NCBI RefSeq assembly: GCF_014203795.1
Contig: NZ_JACHJU010000001.1
Span: 2,480,001 to 2,544,000, forward strand
From: Streptosporangium album
GTDB taxonomy: Bacteria; Actinomycetota; Actinomycetes; Streptosporangiales; Streptosporangiaceae
Length of the DNA stretch: 64,000 nucleotides
Direction: 5' to 3'
The notes beneath the pieces were generated by a model, which worked only from the letters and a program-made list of their open reading frames with translations, did not search any database and was not told where the DNA came from. Below, one piece after another: positions 46,375-56,569 of the stretch (positions within the stretch are counted from its first letter, which is position 1; each line of letters opens with the position of its first letter). Both the position numbers and the translations under genes were made by a program.

Positions 46375-47274
46375 GTGGAATTCAGGCAGCTCGAGTACTT
46401 CGTCGCCGTCGCGGAGGAGTGCCACTTCACGCGGGCGGCGAAGCGCCTGCGCGTCGCGCAGTCCGGGCTGTCGGCCTCGATCCGCTCCCTTGAGCGCGAA
46501 CTGGGCGCCTCGCTGTTCCTCCGCAGCACCCGGCAGGTCGAGCTGACCCCCGCCGGGCGGGCGCTCCTGGCCGAGGCCCGGCGGGCGCTGTCGGCGACCA
46601 ACGCCGCCAAGGACGCCGTCGCCGCGGTGCAGGGCCTGCTCCGGGGCAGCCTGGCCATCGGATCCCTGCAGTGCCTGCACGTGGTGCACCTGCCGGCCGT
46701 GCTCGCCCGATTCCTGGCCGCCCATCCCGGTCTGGAGATCCGGTTACGTCAGGGAGGGTCCGGCGAGCTGATCGAGCAGGTGCGCGCGGGACGGCTGGAC
46801 CTGGCGTTCGTCTCCCGCCCGGCCCGGTGCCCGGACGACGTCGTCATCGAGTCGCTCGCCGACGAGCCGCTCGTGCTCGCCTGCGCGCCCGAGCACCCGT
46901 TCGCGGCGCGGGAACAGGTCGGGCTGGTGGAGCTGGCCGCGGAGCAGTTCGTGGACTTCCCCCCCGACTGGGGCACCCGGGACCTGGTCGACGACGTGCT
47001 CGCCACCGCGGGCGTCGAACGCCGCGTCGCGCTGGAGGTGACCGACGTGCACTCGCTGCTCGACCTGGTGACCTTCGGGCTCGGCGTGGCGCTCGTGCCG
47101 CAGTCCTTCTCGGTCAAGACCGACCGGGTGCGTTTCGTCGGCCTCGCCGGGGCCGTACCGGTCTGGGAGACCGTCACCGTGACGGGTGACCCGACGAGCG
47201 CGGCGGCGGCCGCGCTGCTGCGTGAGGTCCACGAGGCGAGGAGCGGCCGCCGGTCCGCCGCCACGAGCGGCTGA
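46375..47274 (+). CDS. LysR-family transcriptional regulator
   Basis: 299-aa regulator. The N-terminal wHTH is MEFRQLEYFVAVAEECHFTR followed by AAKRLRVAQSGLSASIRSLE; the rest is a LysR substrate-binding domain. GTG start. The 106-bp gap to the aldo/keto reductase contains the TTAATCGTGG/CCACGATTAA inverted pair (46311 and 46368), a plausible LysR site. Confidence 0.9.
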   Translation: MEFRQLEYFVAVAEECHFTRAAKRLRVAQSGLSASIRSLERELGASLFLRSTRQVELTPAGRALLAEARRALSATNAAKDAVAAVQGLLRGSLAIGSLQCLHVVHLPAVLARFLAAHPGLEIRLRQGGSGELIEQVRAGRLDLAFVSRPARCPDDVVIESLADEPLVLACAPEHPFAAREQVGLVELAAEQFVDFPPDWGTRDLVDDVLATAGVERRVALEVTDVHSLLDLVTFGLGVALVPQSFSVKTDRVRFVGLAGAVPVWETVTVTGDPTSAAAAALLREVHEARSGRRSAATSG

Positions 47275-47279
47275 CGACA

Positions 47280-47432
47280 TCACAGCAGCTTGTCCAGGGT
47301 GATGGGCAGGTCGCGCACACGCCTGCCGGTCGCGTGGTGGACCGCGATCGCGATCGCGGCGGCGGCGCCGGTGATCCCCTCGATCGTGGTGATCTCACGG
47401 CCGGCGTACTGCACGGCCAGGGTCAGGCAGGA
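47280..47432 (-). pseudogene. Joined fragments of xanthine-dehydrogenase-family subunits
   Basis: The upstream part (CLTLAVQYAGREITTIEG) belongs to the 2Fe-2S subunit. The following part (AAAAIAIAVHHATGRRVRDL to the stop after DKLL) is the C-terminus of the molybdopterin subunit. A deletion has removed everything between them, including the FAD subunit. Confidence 0.65.
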
Positions 47433-47544
47433 ATTCGTCCGGGCCCGGCGGCCTGAGCACAAGCAGCAGCGACGCGAGGCGATCCTCGCCGCCGCGCGCG
47501 AACTCGCCCTCCGCTCCGGCGTGCGCGACGTCAGCCTGGCCGGG
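47433..47544 (+). pseudogene. TetR N-terminal fragment
   Basis: Encodes KQQRREAILAAARELALRSG followed by VRDVSLAG, the first helix of a TetR HTH, then loses similarity at the end of the opposing aldo/keto reductase. Probably the divergent regulator of the deleted dehydrogenase genes. Confidence 0.5.
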
Positions 47545-48475
47545 GCGCGATCCGGTCGAGCTCGGCGAGTGCCTCCTCGCTGGGGCGCCAGGTGCCCGCG
47601 GCGGCATTGGCCTTGACCTGCTCCGGCTTCGTCGCACCGGCGATCACCGAGGACACCCCGGGCTGCGCGAGGAGACCGCCGATCGCGACGTCGAGCAGGC
47701 CCACGCCCTGCCGCTCGGCGAACTCCACGAGCCTCTCCACGACCTCGAAGCGGGCGTCGGTGAGATATTCGGGGCGGGCGGCCAGGCGGCTGCCCTCCGG
47801 CGCCGCGGCGCCCCGCCGGTACTTGCCCGTGAGCAGCCCGTTGGCCAGCGGGAAGTACGGCAGCAGCCCGATGCCGTAGTGCCGCAGGGCGGGTGTCAGC
47901 TCCACCTCCACCCGCCGCTGCAGCAGGCTGTACTCGTTCTGGGCACTGACGAAGCGCTCGTGGCCCTCGACGCGGGCGATCCAGTCCGCGTCGGCCACCT
48001 GCCAGGCGGCGAAGTTGGACGACCCGATGTAGCGGACCTTGCCCTCGCGCACCAGGTCGGACAGGGTGGCCAGGGTCTCCTCGACCGGCGTCTCAGGATC
48101 GGGGAAGTGCACCTGGTAGAGGTCGATCCAGTCCGTACGCAGGCGGCGCAGCGACCGTTCGATCGCCTTGCGGATGTATCTGCGGGAGGTGCGGGCGCCC
48201 CAGTCGGGACCGTTCGCCTCTCCGGTGTCCCCGCCGAACTTCGTGGCCAGGATCACGTCGTCACGCCGTCCCCGCAGCACGTCCCCCAGAAGCGCCTCGG
48301 ACTCGCCGTAGATGTCGGCCGTGTCGATCAGGGTGATCCCGGCGTCGAAGGCGGCGTCGACCACCGCCCGTGTCGCATCGAGGTCGATCCGGCGGCCGAA
48401 GTTGTTGGCGCCCAATCCGACGGCCGAGACGACCAGCCCGGATTCGCCGAGTCGGCGATAGGACATGTCAGGCAT
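47531..48475 (-). CDS. Aldo/keto reductase
   Basis: 314-aa TIM-barrel oxidoreductase. LIDTADIYGESE carries Asp/Tyr, VILATKFGGDTG the Lys and LYQVHFPDPET the His. The NADP-binding tail reads SSVIAGATKPEQVKANAAA. ATG at 48475. It abuts gene fragments on its 3' side. Confidence 0.9.
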   Translation of the reverse strand: MPDMSYRRLGESGLVVSAVGLGANNFGRRIDLDATRAVVDAAFDAGITLIDTADIYGESEALLGDVLRGRRDDVILATKFGGDTGEANGPDWGARTSRRYIRKAIERSLRRLRTDWIDLYQVHFPDPETPVEETLATLSDLVREGKVRYIGSSNFAAWQVADADWIARVEGHERFVSAQNEYSLLQRRVEVELTPALRHYGIGLLPYFPLANGLLTGKYRRGAAAPEGSRLAARPEYLTDARFEVVERLVEFAERQGVGLLDVAIGGLLAQPGVSSVIAGATKPEQVKANAAAGTWRPSEEALAELDRIAPRPG

Positions 48476-48580
48476 GAAGCGCTCCTCACTTCCACGTCAC
48501 GTATGGCGAGGCGACTCAAGGCCATTGTCCCCGCCCTCCCGTGACCGACCGCTCGGGGGCACCCCCACGGTCCGGGGGCG

Positions 48581-49303
48581 ATGCTCGCGGTGCGGCTGGT
48601 CTCGCTACGGCCGGACGAGTGGGGCTGGACCGTCGCCGCCGCCGTGGACAACCCGCTCAACCGGCGGCTCGGAGTAGCCGGCGGACCACCGTCCTGGCTG
48701 CTCTGGGAACTGGACGCCGACAAGCTCGTGGGCGGCAACGACCGCGGGGTGACGATGGATCTCGCGCCCTTCCTCGGCGTCATCGGCCTGCCGCCGGACG
48801 AGGAGGGCGAGCACTCGACGGTCCCGCCTCGCCCGTCCGGCGGGAACATCGGCTGCCGCGAACTGGTCGCGGGCTCGACCCTCTACCTCCCGGTGACCGT
48901 GCCCGGCGCGCTGCTGTGCCTCGGCGACGGGCATGCCGCGCAGGGGGACGGCGAGGTGTCCGGCACGGCGATCGAGTGCGGGATGACCACCGAGATCGTG
49001 GTCGACCTGGTGACCGGCCCGCCGATCCCGACGGTGCACGCGGTGACCCCGGCCGGTCGCATCACCTTCGGCTTCAGCCCCGATCTCAACGAGGCGTCCG
49101 CGCAGGCACTGGACGCCATGCTCGGTTGGATTCAGTCACTGTTCGAGGTGGACAGAGCCACCGCCCTCGCACTGGCCAGTCCGGCCGTGAATCTGCGCGT
49201 CACCCAGATGGCCAACCAGGTATGGGGCGTCCACGCCGTACTGCCCGAGGGGGTGCTCCGCCGGACCGGCTCCGAGGAGCCGGCCCTTCCCCCGTCGTCG
49301 TGA
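48581..49303 (+). CDS. Acetamidase/formamidase family protein, N-terminally truncated
   Basis: 240 aa matching the FmdA/AmdA family from LAVRLVSLRPDEWGW onward, with GGNIGCRELVAGSTLYLPV and LGDGHAAQGDGEVSGTAIEC. The normal first 60-90 residues are absent: the sequence before the ATG is not in frame with any family-like text. It is probably inactive or altered. Confidence 0.65.
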   Translation: MLAVRLVSLRPDEWGWTVAAAVDNPLNRRLGVAGGPPSWLLWELDADKLVGGNDRGVTMDLAPFLGVIGLPPDEEGEHSTVPPRPSGGNIGCRELVAGSTLYLPVTVPGALLCLGDGHAAQGDGEVSGTAIECGMTTEIVVDLVTGPPIPTVHAVTPAGRITFGFSPDLNEASAQALDAMLGWIQSLFEVDRATALALASPAVNLRVTQMANQVWGVHAVLPEGVLRRTGSEEPALPPSS

Positions 49304-49373
49304 TCTCCGGTATCCCACCGCCCCGCGCCGTCGGACGGCGCGGGGCGGTGGGGCATCCGTGGTCATGCGACGG

Positions 49374-50795
49374 TCAGTGCTTGTCGCCCTCGTCCGGCTT
49401 GCCCCAGGGACCGGTGATCGCGAACACGTATCCCGGAGTCTGGATGTTGGCGAACAGGACCTTTCCGTCCGCGCTGAACGTGGGCCCGGTGAACTCGCTG
49501 GTGTTGAGCTCGTTGCGGGCCATCGGGTAGGCGTTGCCCTTCTTGGTGACGCCGACCAGGTGCGAGACGCCCTCGCCGTCCTCGGCGAGGATGATCCCGC
49601 CGTACGGGGAGACGGTGATGTTGTCCGGTCCGTCGTAGTCGGTGTCCTGCTCGGGGTCCGGGTTGACGCCGAAGATCGTCTTCAGGGTCACCGTCTCCGA
49701 CCTGGGGTCGTAGAACCACACCTGGCCGTCGTGCTCGTTGACGCTGCCGTCGCCGTGACGGGCGAAGCTGGCGACGAAGTAGGCGCCGCCGTCGGACCAC
49801 CAGGCACCCTCGAGCTTGCGGCTACGGGTGATCTGGTCGTTGGTGAACTGCTTGCGCACCGAAACGGTCTTGGCGTCGCGGTCGGGCACGTTGACCCACT
49901 TCACCTTGTACTGGGTACCCGGCTGGGTGGCCTCGGACAGGTCGGCGATGTGCTTGCTCCCCTTGAAGCAGCTCATGGCCTCCAGGGTGCCCGCGGTGTC
50001 GCCGCCGTCGCTGAGCGCGAGCGCCCGGAGCGCACCCTTGCGGCCCCGGAAGTGGCGCGGCGGGGTCCAGCGGAAGTACAGGCCGTTCGGGCTGCCCGCG
50101 TCCTCGGTCTCGTAGATCGCGGAGGTGTGCGGGTCGACCGCGACGGCCTCGTGCGCGAACCGGCCCAGGAATTTCAGCGGGACCGGGTCCACGTTGGCGT
50201 CGCGGTCGAACGGGTCGACCTCGAAGACGTACCCGTGGTCCTTCTGGAACGCCCCGCCCGCGCGCTGCTCGGTCTCCTCGCAGGTCAGCCAGGTGTCCCA
50301 GGGGGTGATGCCACCCGCGCAGTTGTTGTGGGTACCGGCCACGCTGACGTACTCGCGGATGCGGTTTCCGTGCCTGTCGACCTCGATGTTGGTGGTGCCG
50401 CCGTGCGCGCCCGGGTCGTAGGTCAGTCCCGGCAGGGTGGGCACACCGTACGGCTCGCTGCCGTCGATCTCGTGGTTGTTGACCAGGACGTACCCGTCGT
50501 GCCCCTTGCCCTTGAAGAAGCCGGTGCCGTCGGCGTCGCTCGGAGTCGGCTCCCCGCTCTCCAGCAGCGTCTTCCCGGCCTGGGCGACGATCTTGTAGGA
50601 GAAGCCGCGCGGGAGCGCGAGCAGGCCGGCCGGGTCCGCGACGACGGGGCCGTAGCCCACTGCCTTGAGACCGGTCTGGGCGGCCTGGGCGGCCGCGGGG
50701 CCGGCGATCGCTTCGATGCTGCCGAGGATGGCAATGCCCAGGCCGCCCATCGCACCGGAGCGCATCAGGTCGCGGCGCGAGAGTGAGGAAGTCAC
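49374..50795 (-). CDS. PhoX/DUF839-type secreted phosphatase-like protein
   Basis: 473 aa from a GTG at 50795 after AAGGTG. A Tat signal (SSLSRRDLMRSGAMGG) leads into the DUF839/PhoX beta-propeller: YVLVNNHEIDGSEPYGVP, GTHNNCAGGITPWDTWLTCE and GRFAHEAVAVDP. The cofactor-binding Glu/Cys positions typical of PhoX (CAGG, TCEE) are present. Likely a Ca/Fe phosphatase exported folded. Confidence 0.85.
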   Translation of the reverse strand: MTSSLSRRDLMRSGAMGGLGIAILGSIEAIAGPAAAQAAQTGLKAVGYGPVVADPAGLLALPRGFSYKIVAQAGKTLLESGEPTPSDADGTGFFKGKGHDGYVLVNNHEIDGSEPYGVPTLPGLTYDPGAHGGTTNIEVDRHGNRIREYVSVAGTHNNCAGGITPWDTWLTCEETEQRAGGAFQKDHGYVFEVDPFDRDANVDPVPLKFLGRFAHEAVAVDPHTSAIYETEDAGSPNGLYFRWTPPRHFRGRKGALRALALSDGGDTAGTLEAMSCFKGSKHIADLSEATQPGTQYKVKWVNVPDRDAKTVSVRKQFTNDQITRSRKLEGAWWSDGGAYFVASFARHGDGSVNEHDGQVWFYDPRSETVTLKTIFGVNPDPEQDTDYDGPDNITVSPYGGIILAEDGEGVSHLVGVTKKGNAYPMARNELNTSEFTGPTFSADGKVLFANIQTPGYVFAITGPWGKPDEGDKH

Positions 50796-50922
50796 AGGAG
50801 CACCTTTTCCACTACATATCGGTAGGTATGTCATGGACCCAAGTCCTCCGGCCTGAACGACGCCGTTCCTGACACGGTCATCCGCGTGAACACACGGCGA
50901 ACGGTCGGCCGACGGGCCGCGT

Positions 50923-51113
<191 letters not shown>

Positions 51114-51117
<4 letters not shown>

Positions 51118-51695
51118 CGGGCGGCTGCCGCCCCGCCGCGGCGGGGGCCGAGGATCGCGCCGGCGGTGAATCCGGCCGACATCAGGGCGCCGTTGAGGCC
51201 GAGTGCCTTCTCCCGCAACGGCCCTTCCTTGAAGGAGGTGGTCAGCAGGGCGAGCCCCGCGGGGGTGACGGCCGCGGTGGCCAATCCCTGCAACACCCTG
51301 GCGACCAGCAGCATCCCGGGCGAGGTCGCCAGGCCGCCGAGGGCGGAGGACAGGCCGAGCACGGCCATGCCGCCCAGGAACAGACGCTTGCGGCCGACGA
51401 GGTCGGCGATCCGTCCGAACAGCAGCGTGAAGCCCGCGGCGGCGGGCGCGAAGGCGGTCGCGATCCACCGCAGGTTCGCCATGGAGAAGCCGAGGCCCGC
51501 ACCGACGACGGGCAGGGCGACGTTCAGGATCGAGAAATCCACGGCGATCATGAACTGGGCGCCCAGCAGCAGGGTCAGCACCAGCTTCTGCCGTCCCGTC
51601 ATGTGAACCTTCCGGTTCCGGCCGGGCGGGGGAGGCGCCACCGCCGTCGCAGGGGCGGCCTCACCGGAGGGCACGACGTGGTTGGGTACGGACAT
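51114..51695 (-). pseudogene. MFS transporter truncated after five or so helices
   Basis: 193 codons matching the N-terminal third of a DHA2-type pump: AQFMIAVDFSILNVALPVVG, FGRIADLVGRKRLF and RVLQGLATAAVTPAGLALL, ending GAILGPRRGGAAAAR. The remaining 250-300 residues are absent. The divergent TetR gene and its sites are intact. Confidence 0.8.
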
Positions 51696-51726
51696 CACGG
51701 AGTCCTTCCTGAACCGACAGAGCCAT

Positions 51727-51802
51727 TAACGGGTCTGAAGTTCCATTAGAATGACGCAACCGTAGCAGAAGAGCGCTCGTTAATGAAACTGGAGTTCCGT
51801 TA
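51727..51802. promoter_or_regulatory. Pair of TetR operator-like sites
   Basis: Two 22-bp imperfect palindromes of the form TAA-G----CTG-AGTTCC-TTA, at 51727-51748 and 51781-51802. The second abuts the tetR ATG, so self-repression is likely. Confidence 0.65.
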
Positions 51803-52413
51803 TGAGTTCTGAGCAGATGGAGCCCGGTACCGTCCGGCCCGGCGGGCGGACCGCCCGCGTCCGGTCATCCGTTCTGCGGGCAGCCGGTGACGCCCTGGTG
51901 GAACACGGCTTCGACCGGCTCGACCTGGCCGACGTCGCACGCCGCGCGGACGTGGGCAAGACGACCGTCTACCGGCGCTGGGGAACGACGGCCGGCCTGG
52001 TCACCGATCTGCTGGCAGATATGGCCGAGCAGTCCCTGCCCCGAACGGACACCGGTTCGCTGATCGAGGACCTCAGGGCCAACGCCCGGCTCGTGGTCAA
52101 GACCCTGACCGACCCGCGCCAGGGCGCCCTGTTCAAGTCGGTGATCGCCGCCGCCACCTGTGACGAGCGCACGGCGGAAGCCCTGCACCGCTTCTACGCC
52201 ACCCGCATCGGAGAATGGGCCGGGTGTGTCGACCAGGCCGTCGAGCGCGGGGAACTGCCCGCCGGCACCGATGCGGCGGAGGTGATCCGCGCCGTCTCCG
52301 CCCCGCTCTACTACCGGCTACTGGCCAGCGGCGACCCTCTCGACGGAGCGGCCGCCGACCGCGCCGCCGAGGCCGCCGCGGCTGCGGCGAGGGCGGGAGC
52401 CTACATCGCGTAG
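51802..52413 (+). CDS. TetR-family regulator of the truncated MFS gene
   Basis: 203 aa. HTH LADVARRADVGKTTVYRRWG, then a TetR_C helical domain with LTDPRQGALFKSVIAAATCD. ATG within the promoter-proximal operator copy. The regulated pump is broken. Confidence 0.88.
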   Translation: MSSEQMEPGTVRPGGRTARVRSSVLRAAGDALVEHGFDRLDLADVARRADVGKTTVYRRWGTTAGLVTDLLADMAEQSLPRTDTGSLIEDLRANARLVVKTLTDPRQGALFKSVIAAATCDERTAEALHRFYATRIGEWAGCVDQAVERGELPAGTDAAEVIRAVSAPLYYRLLASGDPLDGAAADRAAEAAAAAARAGAYIA

Positions 52414-52699
52414 TCGATGCCCAGCGAGCCGGCCGGTTGGTTCAGGGGCACGCGGTGCGGAAGTGGTGCCGGCTTCACCAGCCGGCCATGGGGAGATCGC
52501 CGCCGCAAGCCGTGCCCGCCCGCCACTGGCCCCGGGCGCAGTGGGCGCCGTCGCGATCAGCAGGATCCACCGGATGGGTACGACCAGCCATGAGCGTGCT
52601 CCCCGGTGGCGTTTCACCCGGGAGCACACCACATGGCCGGTCGTTTTTCGAGTGCCGGACCCCGAGTGGGCGTCCGTGTCGGAGCGGCCGTCGAAGGGG
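52414..52699. other. Intergenic region between tetR and the glucanase gene
   Basis: 286 bp without a supported gene or terminator hairpin that I can identify. Confidence 0.5.
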
Positions 52700-55600
52700 C
52701 TAACCGCCGTTGATCACGAAGCCCGACCCCGGCTGTTTCACGATGTCACCGGTGGCCGAGTTGGTTATGGTCACGTTTGTCAGCGTCGCGCTACCGCGAG
52801 CGCCGCTCATGGCCAGAATGCCGGCGCCGTTGTTGGACTTGTCGATCTTTACATTGGTGATCGCGACGTTCGGCATGTTGCCGCCACCCGTCTTGAACTG
52901 GATGCCGTCGTAGGTCGAGTCGTAGATGTCGGTGTCGCGGATGGTGACACCGGTGATGTCCCTGCTCGACGGGAACAGCGTGATGGCTCCGAACTCCTGG
53001 TCCTCGTTCCAGAAGACGCCGCCACCACGGTGGATCCCGTTGTTGGCGATCAACGTGGTCCCCGAGAAGGGCAGGGGACTGTGGTCGGTCGCCAGCATGA
53101 TGGCCGGGTAGTTCATGGTGTCGTAGATCAGGTTGTTCTCGATCGAGTTGTCGTAGCCGCCGTAGATCGCGATGCCGTTCGCCCGCCAGGGCAGCTGGAT
53201 GGTGTTGTTGATGAAGTGGTTGTCGTGCGTGTTGTCGACGACCTGGTCCTTCACGGCCTGGTTGGCCCAGATCGCCAGGGCGTCGTCGCCGGTGGTGCGG
53301 AACGACGAGTTGAACACCTTCGAGTTCCGCGTGCCGTTGGTGAAGTTGATGCCGTCGGCGTAGGTGTTGCGGATGCGCATGCCGCTGAACTGCAGCCCAT
53401 CGCCAGGGCCCCACAGAGCCGGGATGTTGTCGTAGTCGCGACCGACCCAGACACCCACGTTGGCGTGCTCGATCCACACATTGGAGATCTTGGTGTTCAG
53501 GCCGAACCGGCCGTTCAGGCCCACTCCGCCCTCGTCGTTGCCGTCTCCGCCGCGAATACGGCCCGAGCCGAAGATGGCGATGTCGGAGATCTGGGTGTTG
53601 CCGTCGATGTCGAACCCGAAGTTGCCCTCGTGCGGGTGGTTGATGCCGCCCACCACGTCCTGCGGCTCGGTCAGGGTGTACAGCTGGGAGTGCCACATGC
53701 CCGCGCCGCGGATCGTGACGTCGCTGATGCCCACCTGGTTCCACTGACCCCGGTTCAGCGGGTCGTCGGTGAGGATCTTCTGCTCCTGCCGCCACTGCCC
53801 CGCCGGGATCCACACGCAGCCGATGACGCCGTTCTGGTCGTCCGTCACCGCCCGCTGGATGGCGGCCGTGTCGTCGATCCCGTCGTTGGGCACCGCACCG
53901 TAGTCCGTGATCGAGGTGCAACCGGCCGGCTGGCTCGCCGCCGGCGCCACCTGCTCCAGATCGATCAGGTCGATGATGTAGAACGAGGCCGTGTCGGTCG
54001 CATCGCGCTGCAACTTGAACTTGGTGCCTGCCGGGTAGCTCTGCGTGAGCAGCGCATGTGACTCGTCGAACAACCGCCTGGCGTCGGCCTGGGGGGTGTT
54101 CGTCAGCGCTTCGGGGCCATCGGTGTTCCCGTACAGCCAGCTGTGGCGCGATGAGAGGGTCAGCTTCTGAGCAAAGGTGCCGTTGATGTACAAGCTGATG
54201 CCGGCATCGATGCCGCCGCCGTTCGGAGCGTCGGGGATGGAGTTGCGCACCACGATCGAGTTGGAGGGGCTGGTCGAGGTGAACTCGACGAACTGCCCCG
54301 TGCTGTTCAGCCGCACCGACTTTCGGCCGGAGGACTCGGTGGCGAAGTTGGTGTGCCCGAATGTGCGCAGCGGGTCGGCCTCCAGCAGAGTGCCCTGGTA
54401 GCTGGCGGCTTCGGCCTCGTACTCGACCCATGGAACCGCCGCCCCGCGCCCGACCACGATCGCCTGCGAGAAGGCGTTGTTGGTCTCGTTGGTCTCGGTG
54501 ACGACGTTGGTCGCATCGGCGGTGGCGGTGATGGTGGCACCGCCGCTGGTGGCGGTCCAGCTACCGCTGACAGCCACGTTGGCCGTCGCGCCCGCGGCGA
54601 TCGACGGGGTGTTGGTGTTGAGCGTGGTGCCGCCCACCACCAGGCGAGTGACCGTGGTCGCGCCTGTCGCGGTGGTCCCGCGGTTCTTCACCGCCACGGT
54701 GAACGTGACCGCCGCTCCGACCGCCGGGTTCGTGGGGTTGGAGCTGATGCTGAGGACCTGCAGGTCGGGGCCGGGAGCCTCCGCGACCACCAGCGGCGAC
54801 GTCGCGGTGAAGGTGTTGTTGCCCTCGTTCTGCTCGAAGATCGTTTTCGACTCGTCCACCTTGGCGCTGACAGAGTAGGTGGCCGCGCCGCGGGTGCCGA
54901 TGTTCGCGGTCACCGTGGCCTGGGCGCCGGCCGCGAGACCGGCGACCGGAGCGGTGCCGGCCGGCGTGGTGCCGAGGTAGAAGTTGACGCTGGTCGCGCC
55001 GGAGGCGGCGGTGCCGATGTTGCGCACCGTGCCGGTCAGCGTGATCGCGTTGGTCTCGATCGGGGAGCCCGGGGACCAGGTGAGAGCCGAGACCGTCAGG
55101 TCGGGGTTCGGCGCGGGGACGCCGATGACCTGGAACTCGGCGACCTGTCCGGCGGGTGCTCCGCTGTTGCTCGCGAACTTCAGCTGGACGTCGGCGACGG
55201 TGGCGTTGAAGTTGATCGTCACCGTGTTGTCGCCGGAGGCCGGGTTGAACGTGTAGTTCTGCGCCGACACCAGGTTGGTGTAGCCCGTGGCGCTCTGCTC
55301 CCGGCCCAGGACCTGGATGTTCTGGGTACGGGTGCCCCACCCGGCGTCCGGGTTCAGCTTCAGCACGACCGAGCTGACGCTCGCGTTCGCACCGAGCTTG
55401 ACCGTCAGCGTGTTCGGGTAACCGGCGTTGCCCTCCCAGTAGGTGGCCGTGTTGTTGTCGTTGGCGTTGGCCGCGACGAACGTGTGCACGTGGCCGGACT
55501 CGACCATCTCCTTGCCGATCGCCAGGTTCGAACCGGGGTCGCCGGTGCCGTTGCGGGTCACGGAGTTGCTGTTGGCCGACTGGTTGCCCGCCGCGTCCTT

Positions 55601-56338
55601 GGCCCGCACGGAGTACGTCACGGTCGCCGACGCCGGCTGGTTGTCGGTGTAGGTCAGCACGTTGCCGACGCTGCCCCGCAGCTGGTTGTCGGCGTAGATG
55701 TCGTACCCGGTGACGCCCACGTTGTCGGTCGAGGCGTTCCAGGTCAGCCTGATCTGGCCGGAGCCCGGCTGGGTGAAGGCGAGGTTACCGGGGGCCGACG
55801 GTTTCTCGGTGTCGCCACCACCGGCGGCGGCGTAGATCTCGAACTCGGAGATCTGCGCGGCGGGCCAGCCGGTGTTGGCTGTGACGTTGACGCGCCAGTA
55901 CCGGTGGGTCGCGGCGCCGAAGTTGATCGTGACCGTGTTGCCGGTCGCCGGGTTGAACGTGTAGTTCGCCGAGGCCACGACCGTGCTGTAGGTGGAGCCG
56001 TCGGCGCCGCCCTGGACCGAGAGCGTCTGGGTTCGGGTCTGCCAGGCGGTCGGCGCGGGCACCTTCAGGACGATCTGGTCGACGCTCGTGGCGGTGCCGA
56101 GGTCGATCCGCGCCCACTGCGGGAAGCTGTTGTTGCCGCTCTCCCAGTAGGTGTTCTGGTCGCCGTCGTTGATGGCCGACACCGCGTATTCGGCCGTGGA
56201 ACTGCTGGCCTGGGTCGCCTTTCCCGGCGACAGGTTGGGTCCGCCGGCGGCGGAGGCCGGGACGATCGACCCCACGACGAGCAGGCCGGCGGCGATCATG
56301 GTCGCCACCAGCCTCAGTGGTCCGTGCAGTTTTCTCAT
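52700..56338 (-). CDS. Secreted multidomain GH87-type alpha-1,3-glucanase
   Basis: 1212 aa from the ATG at 56338. Signal peptide (VATMIAAGLLVVGSIVPASA), then a discoidin/CBM-like domain (about 35-175), a fibronectin-III domain (180-270), a second discoidin-like domain (275-410), two CARDB domains (about 420-515 and 530-630) and a CBM6/35-like domain (635-770). The C-terminal right-handed beta-helix (780-1212) carries ADGIN with D995 and TGDDALAIW with D1018/D1019. The 23/24-residue spacing equals that of the three catalytic Asp residues of GH87 alpha-1,3-glucanases. It would degrade fungal wall alpha-1,3-glucan or bacterial mutan. No neighbouring regulator is obvious. Confidence 0.85.
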   Translation of the reverse strand: MRKLHGPLRLVATMIAAGLLVVGSIVPASAAGGPNLSPGKATQASSSTAEYAVSAINDGDQNTYWESGNNSFPQWARIDLGTATSVDQIVLKVPAPTAWQTRTQTLSVQGGADGSTYSTVVASANYTFNPATGNTVTINFGAATHRYWRVNVTANTGWPAAQISEFEIYAAAGGGDTEKPSAPGNLAFTQPGSGQIRLTWNASTDNVGVTGYDIYADNQLRGSVGNVLTYTDNQPASATVTYSVRAKDAAGNQSANSNSVTRNGTGDPGSNLAIGKEMVESGHVHTFVAANANDNNTATYWEGNAGYPNTLTVKLGANASVSSVVLKLNPDAGWGTRTQNIQVLGREQSATGYTNLVSAQNYTFNPASGDNTVTINFNATVADVQLKFASNSGAPAGQVAEFQVIGVPAPNPDLTVSALTWSPGSPIETNAITLTGTVRNIGTAASGATSVNFYLGTTPAGTAPVAGLAAGAQATVTANIGTRGAATYSVSAKVDESKTIFEQNEGNNTFTATSPLVVAEAPGPDLQVLSISSNPTNPAVGAAVTFTVAVKNRGTTATGATTVTRLVVGGTTLNTNTPSIAAGATANVAVSGSWTATSGGATITATADATNVVTETNETNNAFSQAIVVGRGAAVPWVEYEAEAASYQGTLLEADPLRTFGHTNFATESSGRKSVRLNSTGQFVEFTSTSPSNSIVVRNSIPDAPNGGGIDAGISLYINGTFAQKLTLSSRHSWLYGNTDGPEALTNTPQADARRLFDESHALLTQSYPAGTKFKLQRDATDTASFYIIDLIDLEQVAPAASQPAGCTSITDYGAVPNDGIDDTAAIQRAVTDDQNGVIGCVWIPAGQWRQEQKILTDDPLNRGQWNQVGISDVTIRGAGMWHSQLYTLTEPQDVVGGINHPHEGNFGFDIDGNTQISDIAIFGSGRIRGGDGNDEGGVGLNGRFGLNTKISNVWIEHANVGVWVGRDYDNIPALWGPGDGLQFSGMRIRNTYADGINFTNGTRNSKVFNSSFRTTGDDALAIWANQAVKDQVVDNTHDNHFINNTIQLPWRANGIAIYGGYDNSIENNLIYDTMNYPAIMLATDHSPLPFSGTTLIANNGIHRGGGVFWNEDQEFGAITLFPSSRDITGVTIRDTDIYDSTYDGIQFKTGGGNMPNVAITNVKIDKSNNGAGILAMSGARGSATLTNVTITNSATGDIVKQPGSGFVINGG

Positions 56339-56569
56339 TCGCGTCTTCCATCTCTCGTCAGGCACGACAGGGCCGAGGCGTGAAGACATGCGCCTTCACC
56401 GCACACGTATGGGGGGCAGGTGCACGGACGCGGTGCATCCCTGAAGAGTTGCGAGGAATAGCGAAAAAATTAACAGCAATCTGCAATATTCTTGCTTAGC
56501 TTTGGCCAAATGTTACATATGTGCTACGGGCACGTCAACGGTTGGAAAGCAGCTTTCTGAACTGGCCCG

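Noticed and set aside
54353..56383. 676-codon + strand frame across the glucanase gene
   Set aside because: Antisense shadow of a protein with signal peptide, clear domains and catalytic Asp triad.
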